In this document: positions 9,328 to 19,626 of the stretch, piece by piece | How the letters are laid out: each line of letters starts with the position of its first letter | Position numbering within the stretch: the stretch's first letter is position 1 | From: Idiomarina seosinensis | Lineage (GTDB): Bacteria > Pseudomonadota > Gammaproteobacteria > Enterobacterales > Alteromonadaceae | Direction: 5' to 3' | Length of the DNA: 64,000 nucleotides | Assembly: GCF_003987275.1 (NCBI RefSeq) | Contig: NZ_PIQF01000001.1 | Coordinates: 1,240,001-1,304,000, forward strand | Program-made: the position numbers and the translations under genes | The notes under the pieces: model-generated | Told to the model about the DNA's origin: nothing | The model's input: the letters and a program-made list of their open reading frames with translations, nothing else | Database searches by the model: none

Positions 9328-10322
9328 TAAAAGATCTTATTTAGCTGCTGACGATAACGGTCGAACGCCTCGAACTGAGGCATGTGACCAACTCCCTCTA
9401 GTTCATACAAATACCCATCCGGGATTTGCTCAATGACCGTCTCACCAAGCCGGTCATAGCGACCCAACGGGTAATCCTCACCTTCTTTTTTCCAACCACG
9501 GCCGGGGCCTGTGGTATCGCGAGTACCTAAAATCAAGTGAGTTGGCACCGTCAATTGGTCAAACTCATTAGATACATTGCCAGTAAAAATCATGTCGTAG
9601 GTTAATGCGTTGTTCCAGGCGACCTGTTCCCAATCCGCTCCATTTATCCAGCCGGCATGAATTTGAATTAGCGCTTCATATTCCTCAGACCATTTTCCAT
9701 CATAGTAATTTTTGCGCTGATAGGCGCGGATTTGATCAATAGTTTTGCCCTGCTCGTTCGTATAAAAAAAGGCAGGATCCTTATATTGCACATAGCGTAA
9801 ATAATCTTCCAGGCCAACCGGATTAACCAATACCAATTTCTCAACTCTATCGGCGTGATTCAGCGCATAGCGGGTGGCTAGCATACCGCCCATTGAGTGC
9901 CCCATAACAATTATTTGCTCAATTCCCAGCGACTCCGCCAATGCTTTTGTATTATTAGCGAGTGCTTCAAAAGAAAACTGATAATGTGCTGGTTTCGACG
10001 ACTTGCCAAAGCCGATCTGATCCGGCATCAATACCCCATAGCCTTTGTCATGAAGATAACTCGCTGTTGCCTGCCAATAGTCAGCCGCGAAGTTTTTTCC
10101 ATGTAGCAGCAACACCGTTGGTCGATTATCTTTTGCTGGTAAATGCATATAAGCCATTTCAAGTTTTTGTCGCTGACTATCAAACTCATAGGTATGAACA
10201 GCAAAAGGATAATCATAACTACTCAGGCGTGCATCGTATTGCGGACCGTGATCATCCGCAAAAGCTGAGTAAGTCATTCCGAAAGGGAAGGCTGTAAGTA
10301 GGATATAAATCCAACGGCGCAT
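9327..10322 (-). CDS. Exported alpha/beta hydrolase
   Basis: 331-aa alpha/beta hydrolase with a signal sequence (MRRWIYILLTAFPFGMTYSAFA) predicting export to the periplasm. The fold motifs are HGKNF (oxyanion region), GHSMGG (nucleophile Ser), GTRDTT (acid) and GVGHMPQ (catalytic His). The substrate cannot be read from sequence. It stands alone between sodB and the DUF748 gene, with 149 bases of upstream space shared with the divergent neighbour. Confidence 0.8.
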   Translation of the reverse strand: MRRWIYILLTAFPFGMTYSAFADDHGPQYDARLSSYDYPFAVHTYEFDSQRQKLEMAYMHLPAKDNRPTVLLLHGKNFAADYWQATASYLHDKGYGVLMPDQIGFGKSSKPAHYQFSFEALANNTKALAESLGIEQIIVMGHSMGGMLATRYALNHADRVEKLVLVNPVGLEDYLRYVQYKDPAFFYTNEQGKTIDQIRAYQRKNYYDGKWSEEYEALIQIHAGWINGADWEQVAWNNALTYDMIFTGNVSNEFDQLTVPTHLILGTRDTTGPGRGWKKEGEDYPLGRYDRLGETVIEQIPDGYLYELEGVGHMPQFEAFDRYRQQLNKIF

Positions 10323-10471
10323 AGTTAACTCCTTGACGTTAATTATTGATCGACATTATCTCGGTCCCCTCACTCATTCAACAGCTAATTCTAGACCACG
10401 TCTAAGAAGTGACGCTGAGCACTGAGGCGTCTACACTGTCGACTATGACAAAATCTAATGGAGAGTGATTT

Positions 10472-12817
10472 ATGTCCAGCAGTTCACTACAACGAGTTGG
10501 CAACTACCTACGCACACGATGGGTCTCCCCCCACCGAATTCGATTCTGGCTGCTGGTGTTACTGACTCTATATACCCTGCTGGGCTTTTTTGGCTTGCCG
10601 TGGATTATCCAATACTTTGCAGTGAATACCATTAAAGAGGATTTTGGTCGAGAACTTCGGATTGAGTCAGTAAAAACTAACCCTTACACGCTGACGCTTC
10701 AGGTCAACGGACTTCAGCTAGCTGATCGTGATAGTCATCAACTGCTTGCGTGGGAACGGCTGCGAGTCGACCTTAACTGGAACAGTATTACCAACAAAGC
10801 ATGGACCTTTCAGTCCATCCAATTCGATAACGCGACTCTTCAAGAGGAGCGCTTTATCGATGGCACGACCCGCTTCTCGCTATTGGCCGAAGAGCTCGCT
10901 TCTGAACCTTCGAATGACGGGCAGGCCGGTTCGCCACCAGCGCTACAAATCAAACAACTAGCTGTCAATAACAGTACCTTGCGCTTTACTGATAACCTGC
11001 AACAGACAGGCAGTGATACTGATGAATCCGAACAAGTATTACTGGCTCTGCAACAACTTTCAATTTCCCTAAAAAATGTTGCGCTCCAGCAAGATTCAAG
11101 CTCGCCGCTACATCTCACCGGCCAACTCGCAGCCGGTGGTAGGCTGGCTTTCGATGGCAAAGTTAAGCTACTGCCAGCCCCTGCGCTGGAAGGCACTGCC
11201 AGTATTAGTAAGCTCGCTCTAAAGCAAGCCGAGCCCTACCTGCAACAGTTTGCAAATGTGCAGCTCGATAGTGGACAGCTAACTGTGAACGGTCAAATTA
11301 ATATCGATCAACAGCAGCCTTTTGCATTTCTGGGCCTTGCGATCATCGATTCGTTAAGCCTTCGGGACAGAGCTAACGACCAGGCTCTTATTGGCTGGCA
11401 AAGTCTTAGCACGGAGCGGCTCGACTTGAACCTGGCAGATAACCAGATAGAGACTGATCCAATAACCATTAAGGAGCTTTCCGGGCGAATCGTGATTCGT
11501 GAGGATCAGACCACTAATTTCAGCCAGCTTTTGACTGAAGCTCCTGAGCAAGCTGAGACCAATACCAGCCAAGGCGACAAATCTGACCCATTTAATATCA
11601 CTATTCAAGGTATTGAGCTGGCAGAAGGAATTCTGCAGTTTGCAGATAATTCTCTGCCGCTGCCCTTTTCGACCCGCATTCATACTTTGAAAGGCGAACT
11701 ATCGACCTTGAGCTCTAGTTCTTCGGAGCCTGCAACAATCAAGCTCGAGGGCGAAGTAGCAAACTACGGCCTGGCGCAAGTCGATGGGGCTGTGCACGCC
11801 TGGCATCCGATGCGCCAGACCAATGTGCATCTACGATTCCGTAATCTCCAGATTCCGGAATATTCGCCTTATACCGTAAATTTTGCCGGCCGCAAGATTG
11901 CCGGCGGCACCATGGATCTGGACCTGAACTATAGGGTCGACAATAACCAACTTGATGGAGAAAATAACCTATTACTACATGACCTGAAGCTTGGCGAAAA
12001 AATGGCCTCCAGTGACGCCATGGATCTACCACTGGACCTTGCCATTGCCCTGCTACAAGACAATGACGGTGTTATTGATCTGACTCTACCCGTGAGCGGC
12101 GATGTGGGCAACCCACAGTTCGACTTCGGCAAGGTTATTCAACAGGCCATAGGAGACGCCATTTCATCTATCGTCACCGCTCCTTTTAGCTTTTTAGCAA
12201 ACCTAATAGGTGCTGACTCGGAAGAGCTTGCCCAGGTTGAATTTATAAATGGACGTGCTGACCTATTGCCACCACAACGACAGCGCATCGAGAATCTACG
12301 CGAAGCTCTTAAGCAGCGGCCAAAGTTAGTGCTTGAACTGGCGGGCCCTTTCAACCCGAATTTTGATGGTCCGGCGCTGCAACAGCAAAAAGCCATTGAA
12401 GCTTTACGCCAGCACCTTGCCGAAAAAGATAGCGAGGTTAGCAACAAGCCAAGTCTGACCGCCGAAGCCAATCAGTCCGCTGTTGAAGCTTTATTTACCC
12501 GCTATTATCCGGACACTGAGTTGGAATCCGTGCAAGCACGTTTTACTGAGGATCAAAATGAGTTCGACAGTGCAGTAACGTTTGATGCGCTCGCTTACCG
12601 TAGTTATCTGGCAAGGCAGGTTGTAGAAGCTCAATCGGTGGCAGCAGAAGATCTTAAAACGTTGGCCAATGCGAGAGCAGAAGCGGTAAAAATTGCCTTG
12701 ATTGAGCATTCAGACAGCACTATCGCCGCTGACCGCGTGCGTATTCTCGAGCCTCAACAAGCTGACACGCTCGACAACGAACGCATCGCTATGAAAGTGG
12801 GTATCAGTGCTGATTAA
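10472..12817 (+). CDS. DUF748 (AsmA-like) envelope protein
   Basis: 781-aa protein with one N-terminal membrane helix (about residues 25-50) and a long periplasmic region of the DUF748 type, with beta-rich repeats (VNNSTLRFTDN, IKLEGEVANYGLAQVDG, GGTMDLDLNY) and the conserved PLDLAIALLQDNDGVIDLTLPVSGD segment. Related AsmA-like proteins bridge the envelope and affect outer-membrane assembly or lipid transport; the exact role is unknown. It converges on mtfA with stops overlapping by 4 bases. Confidence 0.85.
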   Translation: MSSSSLQRVGNYLRTRWVSPHRIRFWLLVLLTLYTLLGFFGLPWIIQYFAVNTIKEDFGRELRIESVKTNPYTLTLQVNGLQLADRDSHQLLAWERLRVDLNWNSITNKAWTFQSIQFDNATLQEERFIDGTTRFSLLAEELASEPSNDGQAGSPPALQIKQLAVNNSTLRFTDNLQQTGSDTDESEQVLLALQQLSISLKNVALQQDSSSPLHLTGQLAAGGRLAFDGKVKLLPAPALEGTASISKLALKQAEPYLQQFANVQLDSGQLTVNGQINIDQQQPFAFLGLAIIDSLSLRDRANDQALIGWQSLSTERLDLNLADNQIETDPITIKELSGRIVIREDQTTNFSQLLTEAPEQAETNTSQGDKSDPFNITIQGIELAEGILQFADNSLPLPFSTRIHTLKGELSTLSSSSSEPATIKLEGEVANYGLAQVDGAVHAWHPMRQTNVHLRFRNLQIPEYSPYTVNFAGRKIAGGTMDLDLNYRVDNNQLDGENNLLLHDLKLGEKMASSDAMDLPLDLAIALLQDNDGVIDLTLPVSGDVGNPQFDFGKVIQQAIGDAISSIVTAPFSFLANLIGADSEELAQVEFINGRADLLPPQRQRIENLREALKQRPKLVLELAGPFNPNFDGPALQQQKAIEALRQHLAEKDSEVSNKPSLTAEANQSAVEALFTRYYPDTELESVQARFTEDQNEFDSAVTFDALAYRSYLARQVVEAQSVAAEDLKTLANARAEAVKIALIEHSDSTIAADRVRILEPQQADTLDNERIAMKVGISAD

Positions 12818-13581
12818 GCGGGCTGCTGTCGGTAAAACTGACAAAGTAACCGGTAGACATCGGGCAGCTGTGCTTTCATATTATCGGGATCTTCGAAAAA
12901 CGTTTCGCTGCATACCGCGAAAAATTCAGCCGGACTGGTCAATGAGTAGCCATCAAGAGGTAATGCTCGATGATGGTTCGAATCACTCTGCAAACGCTCC
13001 CAGGCAGCCGAAAAAATATCGTGCCATTCGCCAGGCTTCATATCCGGATGCATAGGCGGTGCGCCATTGGCACCGTCGCGCAACATATCCAGTTTATGTG
13101 CAAACTCGTGAATCACCACATTACCCGCTTTTCCATGACGAACATCCGGTCCGGTCTGACATACTGACTGCCACGACAAAATCAAAGGACCACGCAACCA
13201 TGCTTCGCCACTCAATCCCGGGTTATTGGTATGAACAACGCCGTCATCGGTACGATAAACGCGGTTGGGCACAAAGTCGTCGCCATAAATAATGATGGAA
13301 TAGAAGTTATCGTACCAATCCAGTCCGAGCTGCAGCACAGGTACACAGGCCATCGTTGCAACTTTAAGACACATCGCATCGGTCAGCTGAAAATCACCAC
13401 CTGCTGAGAAGTTTTTGCGGGCCAGAAAACGAAAGGTCATAGCCCGCAGAGCATCACGTTCCGCACCTTGATAACGCGCGATGACTGGCCAGTCTGAGAC
13501 AGCTGACTCCCACTCGCTTGCGGTAAAGCCCATTTTTTTAATGCGCCTGTCTTCAAGCCAGCGGCGTAGTCGCTTTAACAT
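12814..13581 (-). CDS. mtfA: MtfA, zinc peptidase / Mlc titration factor family
   Basis: Cytosolic M90-family metallopeptidase; in E. coli MtfA binds and sequesters the glucose repressor Mlc. The HExxH zinc motif is present as VIHEFAHKLD (about residues 150-159), and the C-terminal SPAEFFAVCSETFFEDP provides further conserved acidic residues. 255 aa, near the E. coli length of 265. It follows fadR by 15 bases on the same strand, so the two are probably one transcript. Confidence 0.9.
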   Translation of the reverse strand: MLKRLRRWLEDRRIKKMGFTASEWESAVSDWPVIARYQGAERDALRAMTFRFLARKNFSAGGDFQLTDAMCLKVATMACVPVLQLGLDWYDNFYSIIIYGDDFVPNRVYRTDDGVVHTNNPGLSGEAWLRGPLILSWQSVCQTGPDVRHGKAGNVVIHEFAHKLDMLRDGANGAPPMHPDMKPGEWHDIFSAAWERLQSDSNHHRALPLDGYSLTSPAEFFAVCSETFFEDPDNMKAQLPDVYRLLCQFYRQQPA

Positions 13582-13596
13582 AAATTGCCGGTGCTA

Positions 13597-14307
13597 TTAG
13601 TCCACCAGGTCATTCGGCATATCACCGCGTAGACTATGCCAAATTTCTGCAGACTCGTAACCGTACCGGCGAACCAAATTAACGGACTCGTTGTAGTCCC
13701 CCTTTTTCGCTACTTCTGCTAAATTCGCATAATAGTCACGCGCTAACTGACGTGCTTCGGGGGATGAAAAATAGTACTGACCAATGCGCGAGTATAAGCC
13801 CTTAAAGCCATTTAGAATTAGCACGTAAATCGGGTTGTCCGCTGCCATCGCCATGTCATGATTCAGTTGATAGTCAAACTCCGCGAATTCTCGCTCGCCA
13901 TCTTTCAGCTCACTGGCCTGCTCCAGTAATGCCAACGCCTTATCCGGGTTATGCCGGATTGCCGCACGGATGTAGATAGCACTGATATTGGTTCGCGCAG
14001 ACAGTAATTGGTCAACGAGCTCGGGCATGCCATCTTCATCCAGCCGTGCCAAAGTTTCCAGGATATTAAGTCCCGACGTTTCCCAGAAATTATTTACCTT
14101 GGTTGGCTTTCCATGTTGGATCGTCAGCCAGCCATCTCGGGCTAGACGTTGCAGCACTTCGCGCAGTGTGGTGCGCGTTACACCGATTAATTCAGACAGC
14201 TCCCGCTCTGCCGGTAGAATAGTGCCGGGTGCAAAGTGACCGTTCCAAATCGACTTTACGATATATTCCTCGGCAAAACCCGCCGGGCTTTTTGCTTTTA
14301 TAATCAT
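13597..14307 (-). CDS. fadR: FadR, fatty acid metabolism regulator
   Basis: GntR-family, acyl-CoA-responsive regulator that represses fatty acid degradation and activates unsaturated fatty acid synthesis. 236 aa, against 239 in E. coli. The N-terminal winged helix contains [32 protein letters not shown], and the C-terminal FadR ligand domain begins near residue 80. A FadR-like operator lies 47 bases upstream of its start, suggesting autoregulation, and another lies before fadD in this window. In E. coli nhaB sits between fadR and dsbB; here it is absent. Confidence 0.93.
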   Translation of the reverse strand: MIIKAKSPAGFAEEYIVKSIWNGHFAPGTILPAERELSELIGVTRTTLREVLQRLARDGWLTIQHGKPTKVNNFWETSGLNILETLARLDEDGMPELVDQLLSARTNISAIYIRAAIRHNPDKALALLEQASELKDGEREFAEFDYQLNHDMAMAADNPIYVLILNGFKGLYSRIGQYYFSSPEARQLARDYYANLAEVAKKGDYNESVNLVRRYGYESAEIWHSLRGDMPNDLVD

Positions 14308-14353
14308 TCCGATGCCTGTCTGTTGAACAATAGCGAAATTCTATCAGCCTTCT

Positions 14354-14370
14354 ATCAGGTCGGACAAGCT
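14354..14370. promoter_or_regulatory. Putative FadR operator upstream of fadR
   Basis: ATCAGGTCGGACAAGCT agrees with the FadR consensus AACTGGTCGGACCTGTT at about 12 of 17 positions, including the central GGTCGGAC. It lies in the fadR-dsbB divergent region, 47 bases before the fadR start codon. Confidence 0.6.
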
Positions 14371-14461
14371 AACAAACGCCTTTATATCGACAAGTTGACC
14401 GCATTTCGGTATTGTTCACGCAAATTTTACCAATAACTAGCACAAACTGACTATAGGTAAC

Positions 14462-14980
14462 ATGATGACACCAATTTCTCGTTGGCCGACCCGACAGCTC
14501 CCCTGGCTGTTACTGTTTACAGGAAGCACCCTGCTTTATGTGCTGGCCCTGTATTTTCAATATGAAATGGGCTTAGAACCTTGTGTTAAGTGCGTTTATC
14601 AACGGACTGCCGTGATCGGCATCATGTTAGCCGCTATTATTGGTTTGTTTGGCTGCCGCTTCTGGCCATTGCGCTGGGCTGCACTTATCGGTTGGATTTA
14701 TGCCGCTTATGAGGGCTTGCGCGTAGCCTATGATCACTGGGATTTACAAACCTCGAAGAATGCCTTTTTCGCCGTTTGCGAAAGTCACCCGAATTTTCCG
14801 GACTGGCTACCACTACACCAATGGTTACCGGGTTTATTTGCAGCCCCCGGGCTTTGTGGTGATATCGACTGGGAATTTCTGGGGCTCGGCATGCCAGGCT
14901 GGATGACTTTTATTTTTGGCACCCTGCTAGCGATTGGAATACTGGTGACTATTTTACATTTATTCCGTGGACGAGGATAA
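14462..14980 (+). CDS. dsbB: DsbB, disulfide bond formation quinone reductase
   Basis: Inner-membrane protein that reoxidises DsbA and passes electrons to quinone. 172 aa with four membrane segments and both periplasmic cysteine pairs: C41-X2-C44 (PCVKC) and C106 with C132 (AVCESHP, GLCGDIDW); the first pair matches the E. coli numbers. ATG 14462 or 14465 may be used. Its 3' end overlaps the convergent ycgN gene by 21 bases. Confidence 0.95.
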   Translation: MMTPISRWPTRQLPWLLLFTGSTLLYVLALYFQYEMGLEPCVKCVYQRTAVIGIMLAAIIGLFGCRFWPLRWAALIGWIYAAYEGLRVAYDHWDLQTSKNAFFAVCESHPNFPDWLPLHQWLPGLFAAPGLCGDIDWEFLGLGMPGWMTFIFGTLLAIGILVTILHLFRGRG

Positions 14981-15412
14981 CGGCCAGGTTACTATTCTCT
15001 CTTCCAGTTCACCGCGAAAGGTTTTTTCGCTGATACATTGGCCGGCAACGTGATAGCCAGCCTTTTTCATTGCTGACTTGTCGCCACCGTGCCTTAGCGG
15101 ATGCCAATCAGGCAATGGCTGCCCCTGCGCCCGTACACGGTAGGCACAGGTTTTAGGCATAAAGTATACTTGCTCCAGGTTATCCGGAGTTAACCGCACA
15201 CAATCAGGAACTTGCTGAGTCCTGTTAGCATAATCCCGGCATAACGCCTTATCGGTATCCAGTAGCGAGCAAGCAACGTCAGTTTGATATAGGTTATCGT
15301 CCTCATCTAACAACTGATTTAGACAACATTGCCCGCAGCCATCGCAAAGGGCCTCCCATTGCTCGTGGTTGAGACTCTCTATCGGTTTATCGTACCAAGC
15401 CATTAACGCCAT
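14960..15412 (-). CDS. ycgN: YcgN, UPF0260 cysteine-cluster protein
   Basis: 150-aa UPF0260 protein with the conserved CDGCGQCCLNQL cluster and later cysteines (VACSLL, CRDYANR, PDCVRLT, KTCAYR), resembling zinc or iron-sulfur binding CxxCxxCC proteins. The function is unknown. The start codon shares one base with the stop of the upstream lytic transglycosylase gene; it is the last gene of the run fadD-rnd-ycgL-transglycosylase-ycgN. Confidence 0.88.
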   Translation of the reverse strand: MALMAWYDKPIESLNHEQWEALCDGCGQCCLNQLLDEDDNLYQTDVACSLLDTDKALCRDYANRTQQVPDCVRLTPDNLEQVYFMPKTCAYRVRAQGQPLPDWHPLRHGGDKSAMKKAGYHVAGQCISEKTFRGELEERIVTWPLSSSTE

Positions 15413-16449
15413 TAACGTGGAAAACGAATACGGTCCGACAAATAGCCTACCGCCGCAACAAAATAATGGGAGCGGTTCCAGCGCATCAGAGCATCGTAAT
15501 TCGCATAGGCTAAATAAACGCGTCCTTGCTTATCGTCAGGAATTACGACCGACGCTTTGATGTCGGTTCTGTTGGGTAAGTCAGAGCCGTCCATACGAGT
15601 TACACCTAACGCCTGCCAGTCCTGTAGTGTCTTTTTCACATCTAGATCGGCGAGGGTTGTATCAAACTCAGCAGGAATTTGTACCTGTCGACCCCAGGTA
15701 ACATCATCGCGCCAGCCAACTGACTTAAGGTAGTTAGCCGCTGAGGCAAAAACGTCACCGTGACTATTCCAGATATCCTTTCGACCATCGCCATCATAAT
15801 CAACGGCATAGCTCATAAAAGAGCTCGGCATAAACTGTGTTTGTCCCATTGCTCCAGCCCAGGAGCCTTTCATCTGTTCAGGCTTAATATGACCGTCTTC
15901 GATAATTGTTAAAGCTTCCCAAAGCTGTTTCTTAAAGAACGCTTCACGGCGCCCGTCAAACGCCAAAGTCGTTAACGCCGAAACAACTTTGAAGCCTCCG
16001 GTAAACGAGCCAAAATTAGTTTCTATTCCCCACAAGGCAACAATAAAGCGCGGTTGTACTCCGTATTCTTGACCTATTTTCTCTAACAATTGCTCGTGTT
16101 CACGATACTTTTCTAACGCTTTGTCCGCTTTCCATTCAGGTACTGCACGGGGTAAATAGGTGTCCAGCGTTAATTTAAATTCGGGCTGGTTTTTATCAAG
16201 TTCAACAGCTCGCTGATAATATTCAACGTCAGCAAATGCCCTCTCCAGGGTTTCAGGCTTATAACCGCTGGCAATTGCCTCTTCTTTTAATGCTTCAACA
16301 TAGTCGTTAAATTTCTGCTCGATTTGTTGTTGTTCATGGCTATGTTCTTTTTTGGACTCTTCTTCATGAGCTATCGCTGTGCCCGGTAAAGCCAATAGCA
16401 GTTGGCTGGTAAGCGCAACGACAGAACTAAGTGTGGTTAATTTTTTCAC
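15412..16449 (-). CDS. Lytic murein transglycosylase, MltB family
   Basis: Peptidoglycan-cleaving lytic transglycosylase (SLT_2, GH103). A signal sequence (about residues 1-27) without a lipobox suggests a soluble periplasmic form, unlike lipoprotein MltB. Catalytic Glu143 lies in ALWGIETNFGSF; other family motifs are AGAMGQTQFMPSSF and YDGDGRKDIWNSHGDVFASAANYL. 345 aa. A His/Glu-rich patch follows the signal (EEESKKEHSHEQQQ). The start overlaps the ycgL stop by 4 bases. Confidence 0.92.
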   Translation of the reverse strand: MKKLTTLSSVVALTSQLLLALPGTAIAHEEESKKEHSHEQQQIEQKFNDYVEALKEEAIASGYKPETLERAFADVEYYQRAVELDKNQPEFKLTLDTYLPRAVPEWKADKALEKYREHEQLLEKIGQEYGVQPRFIVALWGIETNFGSFTGGFKVVSALTTLAFDGRREAFFKKQLWEALTIIEDGHIKPEQMKGSWAGAMGQTQFMPSSFMSYAVDYDGDGRKDIWNSHGDVFASAANYLKSVGWRDDVTWGRQVQIPAEFDTTLADLDVKKTLQDWQALGVTRMDGSDLPNRTDIKASVVIPDDKQGRVYLAYANYDALMRWNRSHYFVAAVGYLSDRIRFPR

Positions 16450-16691
16450 AATAAGGGCTCCTGCTTAGGGGGCAGTTGTAAGTAATAGCCAGGATCTGTT
16501 AAATGTACGATTAACTCGTCCGCTGAAATTCGAGCAAGCTGCTTACGCTTCGCTAAATTCACTGTCATTATTTTAGTCGGTGAACCAAAGTGCTGCTGCA
16601 ATGCTTCTGGTAATTCATTGAAATCGGCGCCTAATGGCAAATATAAGTAGGTATCGGCTTTGCGCCGGCTGCTAAAAACGTCACACAGCAT
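16446..16691 (-). CDS. ycgL: YcgL domain protein
   Basis: 81-aa small protein of the YcgL family with the typical MLCDVFSSRRKADTYLYL start, ending GYYLQLPPK. Its biochemical role is not established. Its position between rnd and ycgN parallels the E. coli region near minCDE and rnd. It follows rnd by 20 bases. Confidence 0.9.
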   Translation of the reverse strand: MLCDVFSSRRKADTYLYLPLGADFNELPEALQQHFGSPTKIMTVNLAKRKQLARISADELIVHLTDPGYYLQLPPKQEPLL

Positions 16692-16711
16692 GTTACGTGG
16701 CTCCCCACAAT

Positions 16712-17875
16712 TTACATCAAAGTTTGTAATTCTGCCTTAAGAAACTGCCAACGCCAACCCTGGTTTAAATCGGGCTTTGGCAAACGTTGCTGTTGCTGCT
16801 CGGAGAATTGCCAGTGGAAGTTTAGAAAGTCATTTATTTGTTTGCGCGATGCGACCAATACGGTATCAACATCCAGTTCCTCCGCGACACGCTGAACAGC
16901 GGCTTTAATCGTTTTCACTGTCGCTTTATAGCCTTCCATATCATCCAGCCGTTGTAACGTAGCCGGCAATTGCTCGGGCTCCTGGCGAACTGCCCGCTGA
17001 ATAACGGAAACAATCTCAGTCCCCGAATATTTACGAGTTAACGGCGGCAAGTCACTGACTGCGAATAATTGTTTTTCAGTCGTCGGCTGACGACGTGCTA
17101 GCTCTAGTAACACACCATCTTTAAAAATAAATCCCAATGGCATATCACGTTGCTGGGCTTTATGCTGACGCCAGGCTGCCAATTCGCGCAGTACACCAAG
17201 TTGTTGCTGATTACATTGCCATGCGTTGCCAACAAAAAGGTAGAGCAAATCATCGGCAATCGACTGGGTACGCTTATCAACCTGTAAGCGACTCTCTGCC
17301 AGCACAATATCGAGTACCTGACGCTGTTGACACTTTTCTAATAGATAGGGATACATCGCAGACAGATAACTCGCATCAGCGGCTGCGTAATCCAGTTGTT
17401 CCGGTGTTAACGGGCGTTTTAACCAATCTGTGCGTGATAAGCTTTTATCCAGCTCAACCCCACCACACAATTGCTCGACTAATTTTGCATAACCGATCGA
17501 CGAGCCTAAACCACAAAAACCAGCAGCAATTTGGCTATCAAAAATGGCCTGAGGTTGATGTTGTCCCGCCTGGTGGTAAAACAGTTCAATGTCTTCGCCA
17601 CCCGCATGTACAACTTTCACCACTTCTGCATCACAAATCAGCGACCAGAGTGGCTCAAGTTCAACATCTTTTAGCGGATCGATAATAACGGTCTGACCAT
17701 TAGCATGTGCTTGCAACAATCCTAACTTGGCGTAATAAGTACGTTGCCGCACAAATTCAGTGTCAATTGCCAACCAACCCGCGGTTCGGGCTGATTGACA
17801 AAACTGTTGAAGATCGTCCGTGGTATCGATAACCCGGTACGACAGCACCGAGTCGGCAACTTGAATAAGACTCAA
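16712..17875 (-). CDS. rnd: Ribonuclease D
   Basis: 3'-to-5' exoribonuclease for tRNA maturation. 387 aa with the DEDDy nuclease domain ([38 protein letters not shown]) followed by HRDC helical domains (residues about 210-370). It begins inside the last codons of fadD (4-base overlap), so rnd translation is probably coupled to fadD. Confidence 0.95.
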   Translation of the reverse strand: MSLIQVADSVLSYRVIDTTDDLQQFCQSARTAGWLAIDTEFVRQRTYYAKLGLLQAHANGQTVIIDPLKDVELEPLWSLICDAEVVKVVHAGGEDIELFYHQAGQHQPQAIFDSQIAAGFCGLGSSIGYAKLVEQLCGGVELDKSLSRTDWLKRPLTPEQLDYAAADASYLSAMYPYLLEKCQQRQVLDIVLAESRLQVDKRTQSIADDLLYLFVGNAWQCNQQQLGVLRELAAWRQHKAQQRDMPLGFIFKDGVLLELARRQPTTEKQLFAVSDLPPLTRKYSGTEIVSVIQRAVRQEPEQLPATLQRLDDMEGYKATVKTIKAAVQRVAEELDVDTVLVASRKQINDFLNFHWQFSEQQQQRLPKPDLNQGWRWQFLKAELQTLM

Positions 17876-19542
17876 GCGTCGCTCTCGTCGCGCAATTCTT
17901 TACGCAGAATTTTGCCAACATTCGACTTCGGCAACTCGTCCCTGAATTCAACTAACTTCGGAACCTTGTAGCCAGTCATGTTTTCTCGAGAGAAATCGAT
18001 AACTTCACGCTCAGTCAGAGACTTATCTTTTGCGACAATAAATACTTTGACCACCTCACCCGACGACTCATGCGGCACTCCAACAGCTGCGGACTCTAGG
18101 ATCTTCGGATGGTCTGCTAACACATCTTCGATTTCGTTGGGGTAAACGTTAAAGCCGGAAACCAATATCATGTCTTTTTTACGGTCAACAATCTTAAAGT
18201 AGCCGCGTTCATCACACGTCGCCATATCACCAGTGGCAAACCAACCATCTTGCATTGATTCAGCCGTAGCGTCTGGCCGGTTTAAATAACCCACCATCAC
18301 TTGTGGGCCTTTAACATGTAGCTCACCGGGTTCACCCAGAGGTACTTCTTCGCCAGTCTCCGAGTCACATATCTTCATTTCCGTACTCGGTACTGGCAGG
18401 CCAATACTCCCCGTGTAATGTTCGATATCGTATGGATTTACTGTGACAACAGGTGCACATTCAGTCAAACCGTAACCCTCGAGCAGGCGCGATTTAGTCA
18501 CTCTTTCCCAATGTTCTGCAACTGCTTTTTGCACGGCCATACCGCCACCCAGAGCTACCTTCAAATTAGAAAAATCAAGATCTTTGAAGCCGCGGGTGTT
18601 GAGAAGTCCATTAAACAGTGTATTTACGCCTGAAATCATTGAAAACTTATACTTCTCTAATTCTTTTACAAATCCATTCATGTCGCGTGGATTGGTAATT
18701 AAAATATTGCGGCCACCATGCTTAAGAAAGGTCAAGCAGTTCGCCGTAAGGGCAAAAATATGGTAAAGCGGTAACGCAGTGATAATGATCTCTTCACCAT
18801 CGCTCATAATTGGCGTTATTACTGAAGACACTTGCTCAAGGTTGGCCACCATATTGCGGTGCGATAGCATCGCGCCTTTTGCCACCCCAGTGGTTCCACC
18901 GGTATATTGTAAAAAAGCCAAGTCGTCGCCATTTAATTCAGGCCGCTGGTAAGTACTTGCTTTGCCTTTCGTCAACGCGTGATTAAAGTCAACCGTATTC
19001 TTTAAGTTATGGCTTTCTACCATACGTTTAACGTACTTCACCACAAAGTTCACCACCCAGCGTTTGGGGGCTGGCAGCATATCGCCAATTTGGGTGGTGA
19101 TGATAAGCTCAAGATCCGGAACCTCAGCACTAACTTTTTCAAGCGTATGCGCAAAGTTCTCAAGAATGACGATACCTTTTGATTGAGAATCGGTCAGCTG
19201 ATGCTTAAGTTCTCTCGGAGTATATAGCGGGTTAACATTAACCACTGTCATGCCAGCTGCCAAGATCCCGAATAAAGCAACAGGATATTGTAGAATATTC
19301 GGCATCATAACAGCGACAGCATCGCCCTTCTTAAGACCGGTGCCTTGAAGATATGCCGCGAATTGTTCCACTTTTTGACCGAGTTCACTAAAACTCATTT
19401 CGCGGTCCATGTTCACGAACGCCGTTTTATCCGCGTATTTCTCGACACTCATCTCAAGAATGTCGACCAACGAAGAAAAATGGTCTGGATCAATCGTTTC
19501 TGGCACCCCGGCCGGGTAATTTTTCAGCCAAATTTTGTCCAT
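17872..19542 (-). CDS. fadD: Long-chain acyl-CoA synthetase FadD
   Basis: Activates long-chain fatty acids to acyl-CoA during uptake and beta-oxidation; membrane-associated. 556 aa with the AMP-binding signature [18 protein letters not shown], the FadD/FACS motif [26 protein letters not shown], and a C-terminal GKILRKELR lysine. It leads a tight run of five minus-strand genes and has a FadR-like operator 57-73 bases upstream. Confidence 0.96.
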   Translation of the reverse strand: MDKIWLKNYPAGVPETIDPDHFSSLVDILEMSVEKYADKTAFVNMDREMSFSELGQKVEQFAAYLQGTGLKKGDAVAVMMPNILQYPVALFGILAAGMTVVNVNPLYTPRELKHQLTDSQSKGIVILENFAHTLEKVSAEVPDLELIITTQIGDMLPAPKRWVVNFVVKYVKRMVESHNLKNTVDFNHALTKGKASTYQRPELNGDDLAFLQYTGGTTGVAKGAMLSHRNMVANLEQVSSVITPIMSDGEEIIITALPLYHIFALTANCLTFLKHGGRNILITNPRDMNGFVKELEKYKFSMISGVNTLFNGLLNTRGFKDLDFSNLKVALGGGMAVQKAVAEHWERVTKSRLLEGYGLTECAPVVTVNPYDIEHYTGSIGLPVPSTEMKICDSETGEEVPLGEPGELHVKGPQVMVGYLNRPDATAESMQDGWFATGDMATCDERGYFKIVDRKKDMILVSGFNVYPNEIEDVLADHPKILESAAVGVPHESSGEVVKVFIVAKDKSLTEREVIDFSRENMTGYKVPKLVEFRDELPKSNVGKILRKELRDESDA

Positions 19543-19598
19543 ATAGAGCTCCGAATAAAAATGCTTTTTTATTATAGTGTTGTATATCGACTAATCAT

Positions 19599-19615
19599 CG
19601 CATATCCGACCAGTG
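19599..19615. promoter_or_regulatory. Putative FadR operator upstream of fadD
   Basis: Read on the minus strand the site is CACTGGTCGGATATGCG, about 12 of 17 matches to the FadR consensus AACTGGTCGGACCTGTT with an intact CTGGTCGGA half. It lies in the 84-base space between fadD and the upstream hydrolase gene. Confidence 0.6.
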
Positions 19616-19626
19616 AATCCTAGTCG

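Noticed and set aside
17137-17685. 182-aa open frame on the plus strand opposite rnd
   Set aside because: It lies wholly inside the well-conserved rnd gene on the other strand and has no ribosome site or recognisable protein.
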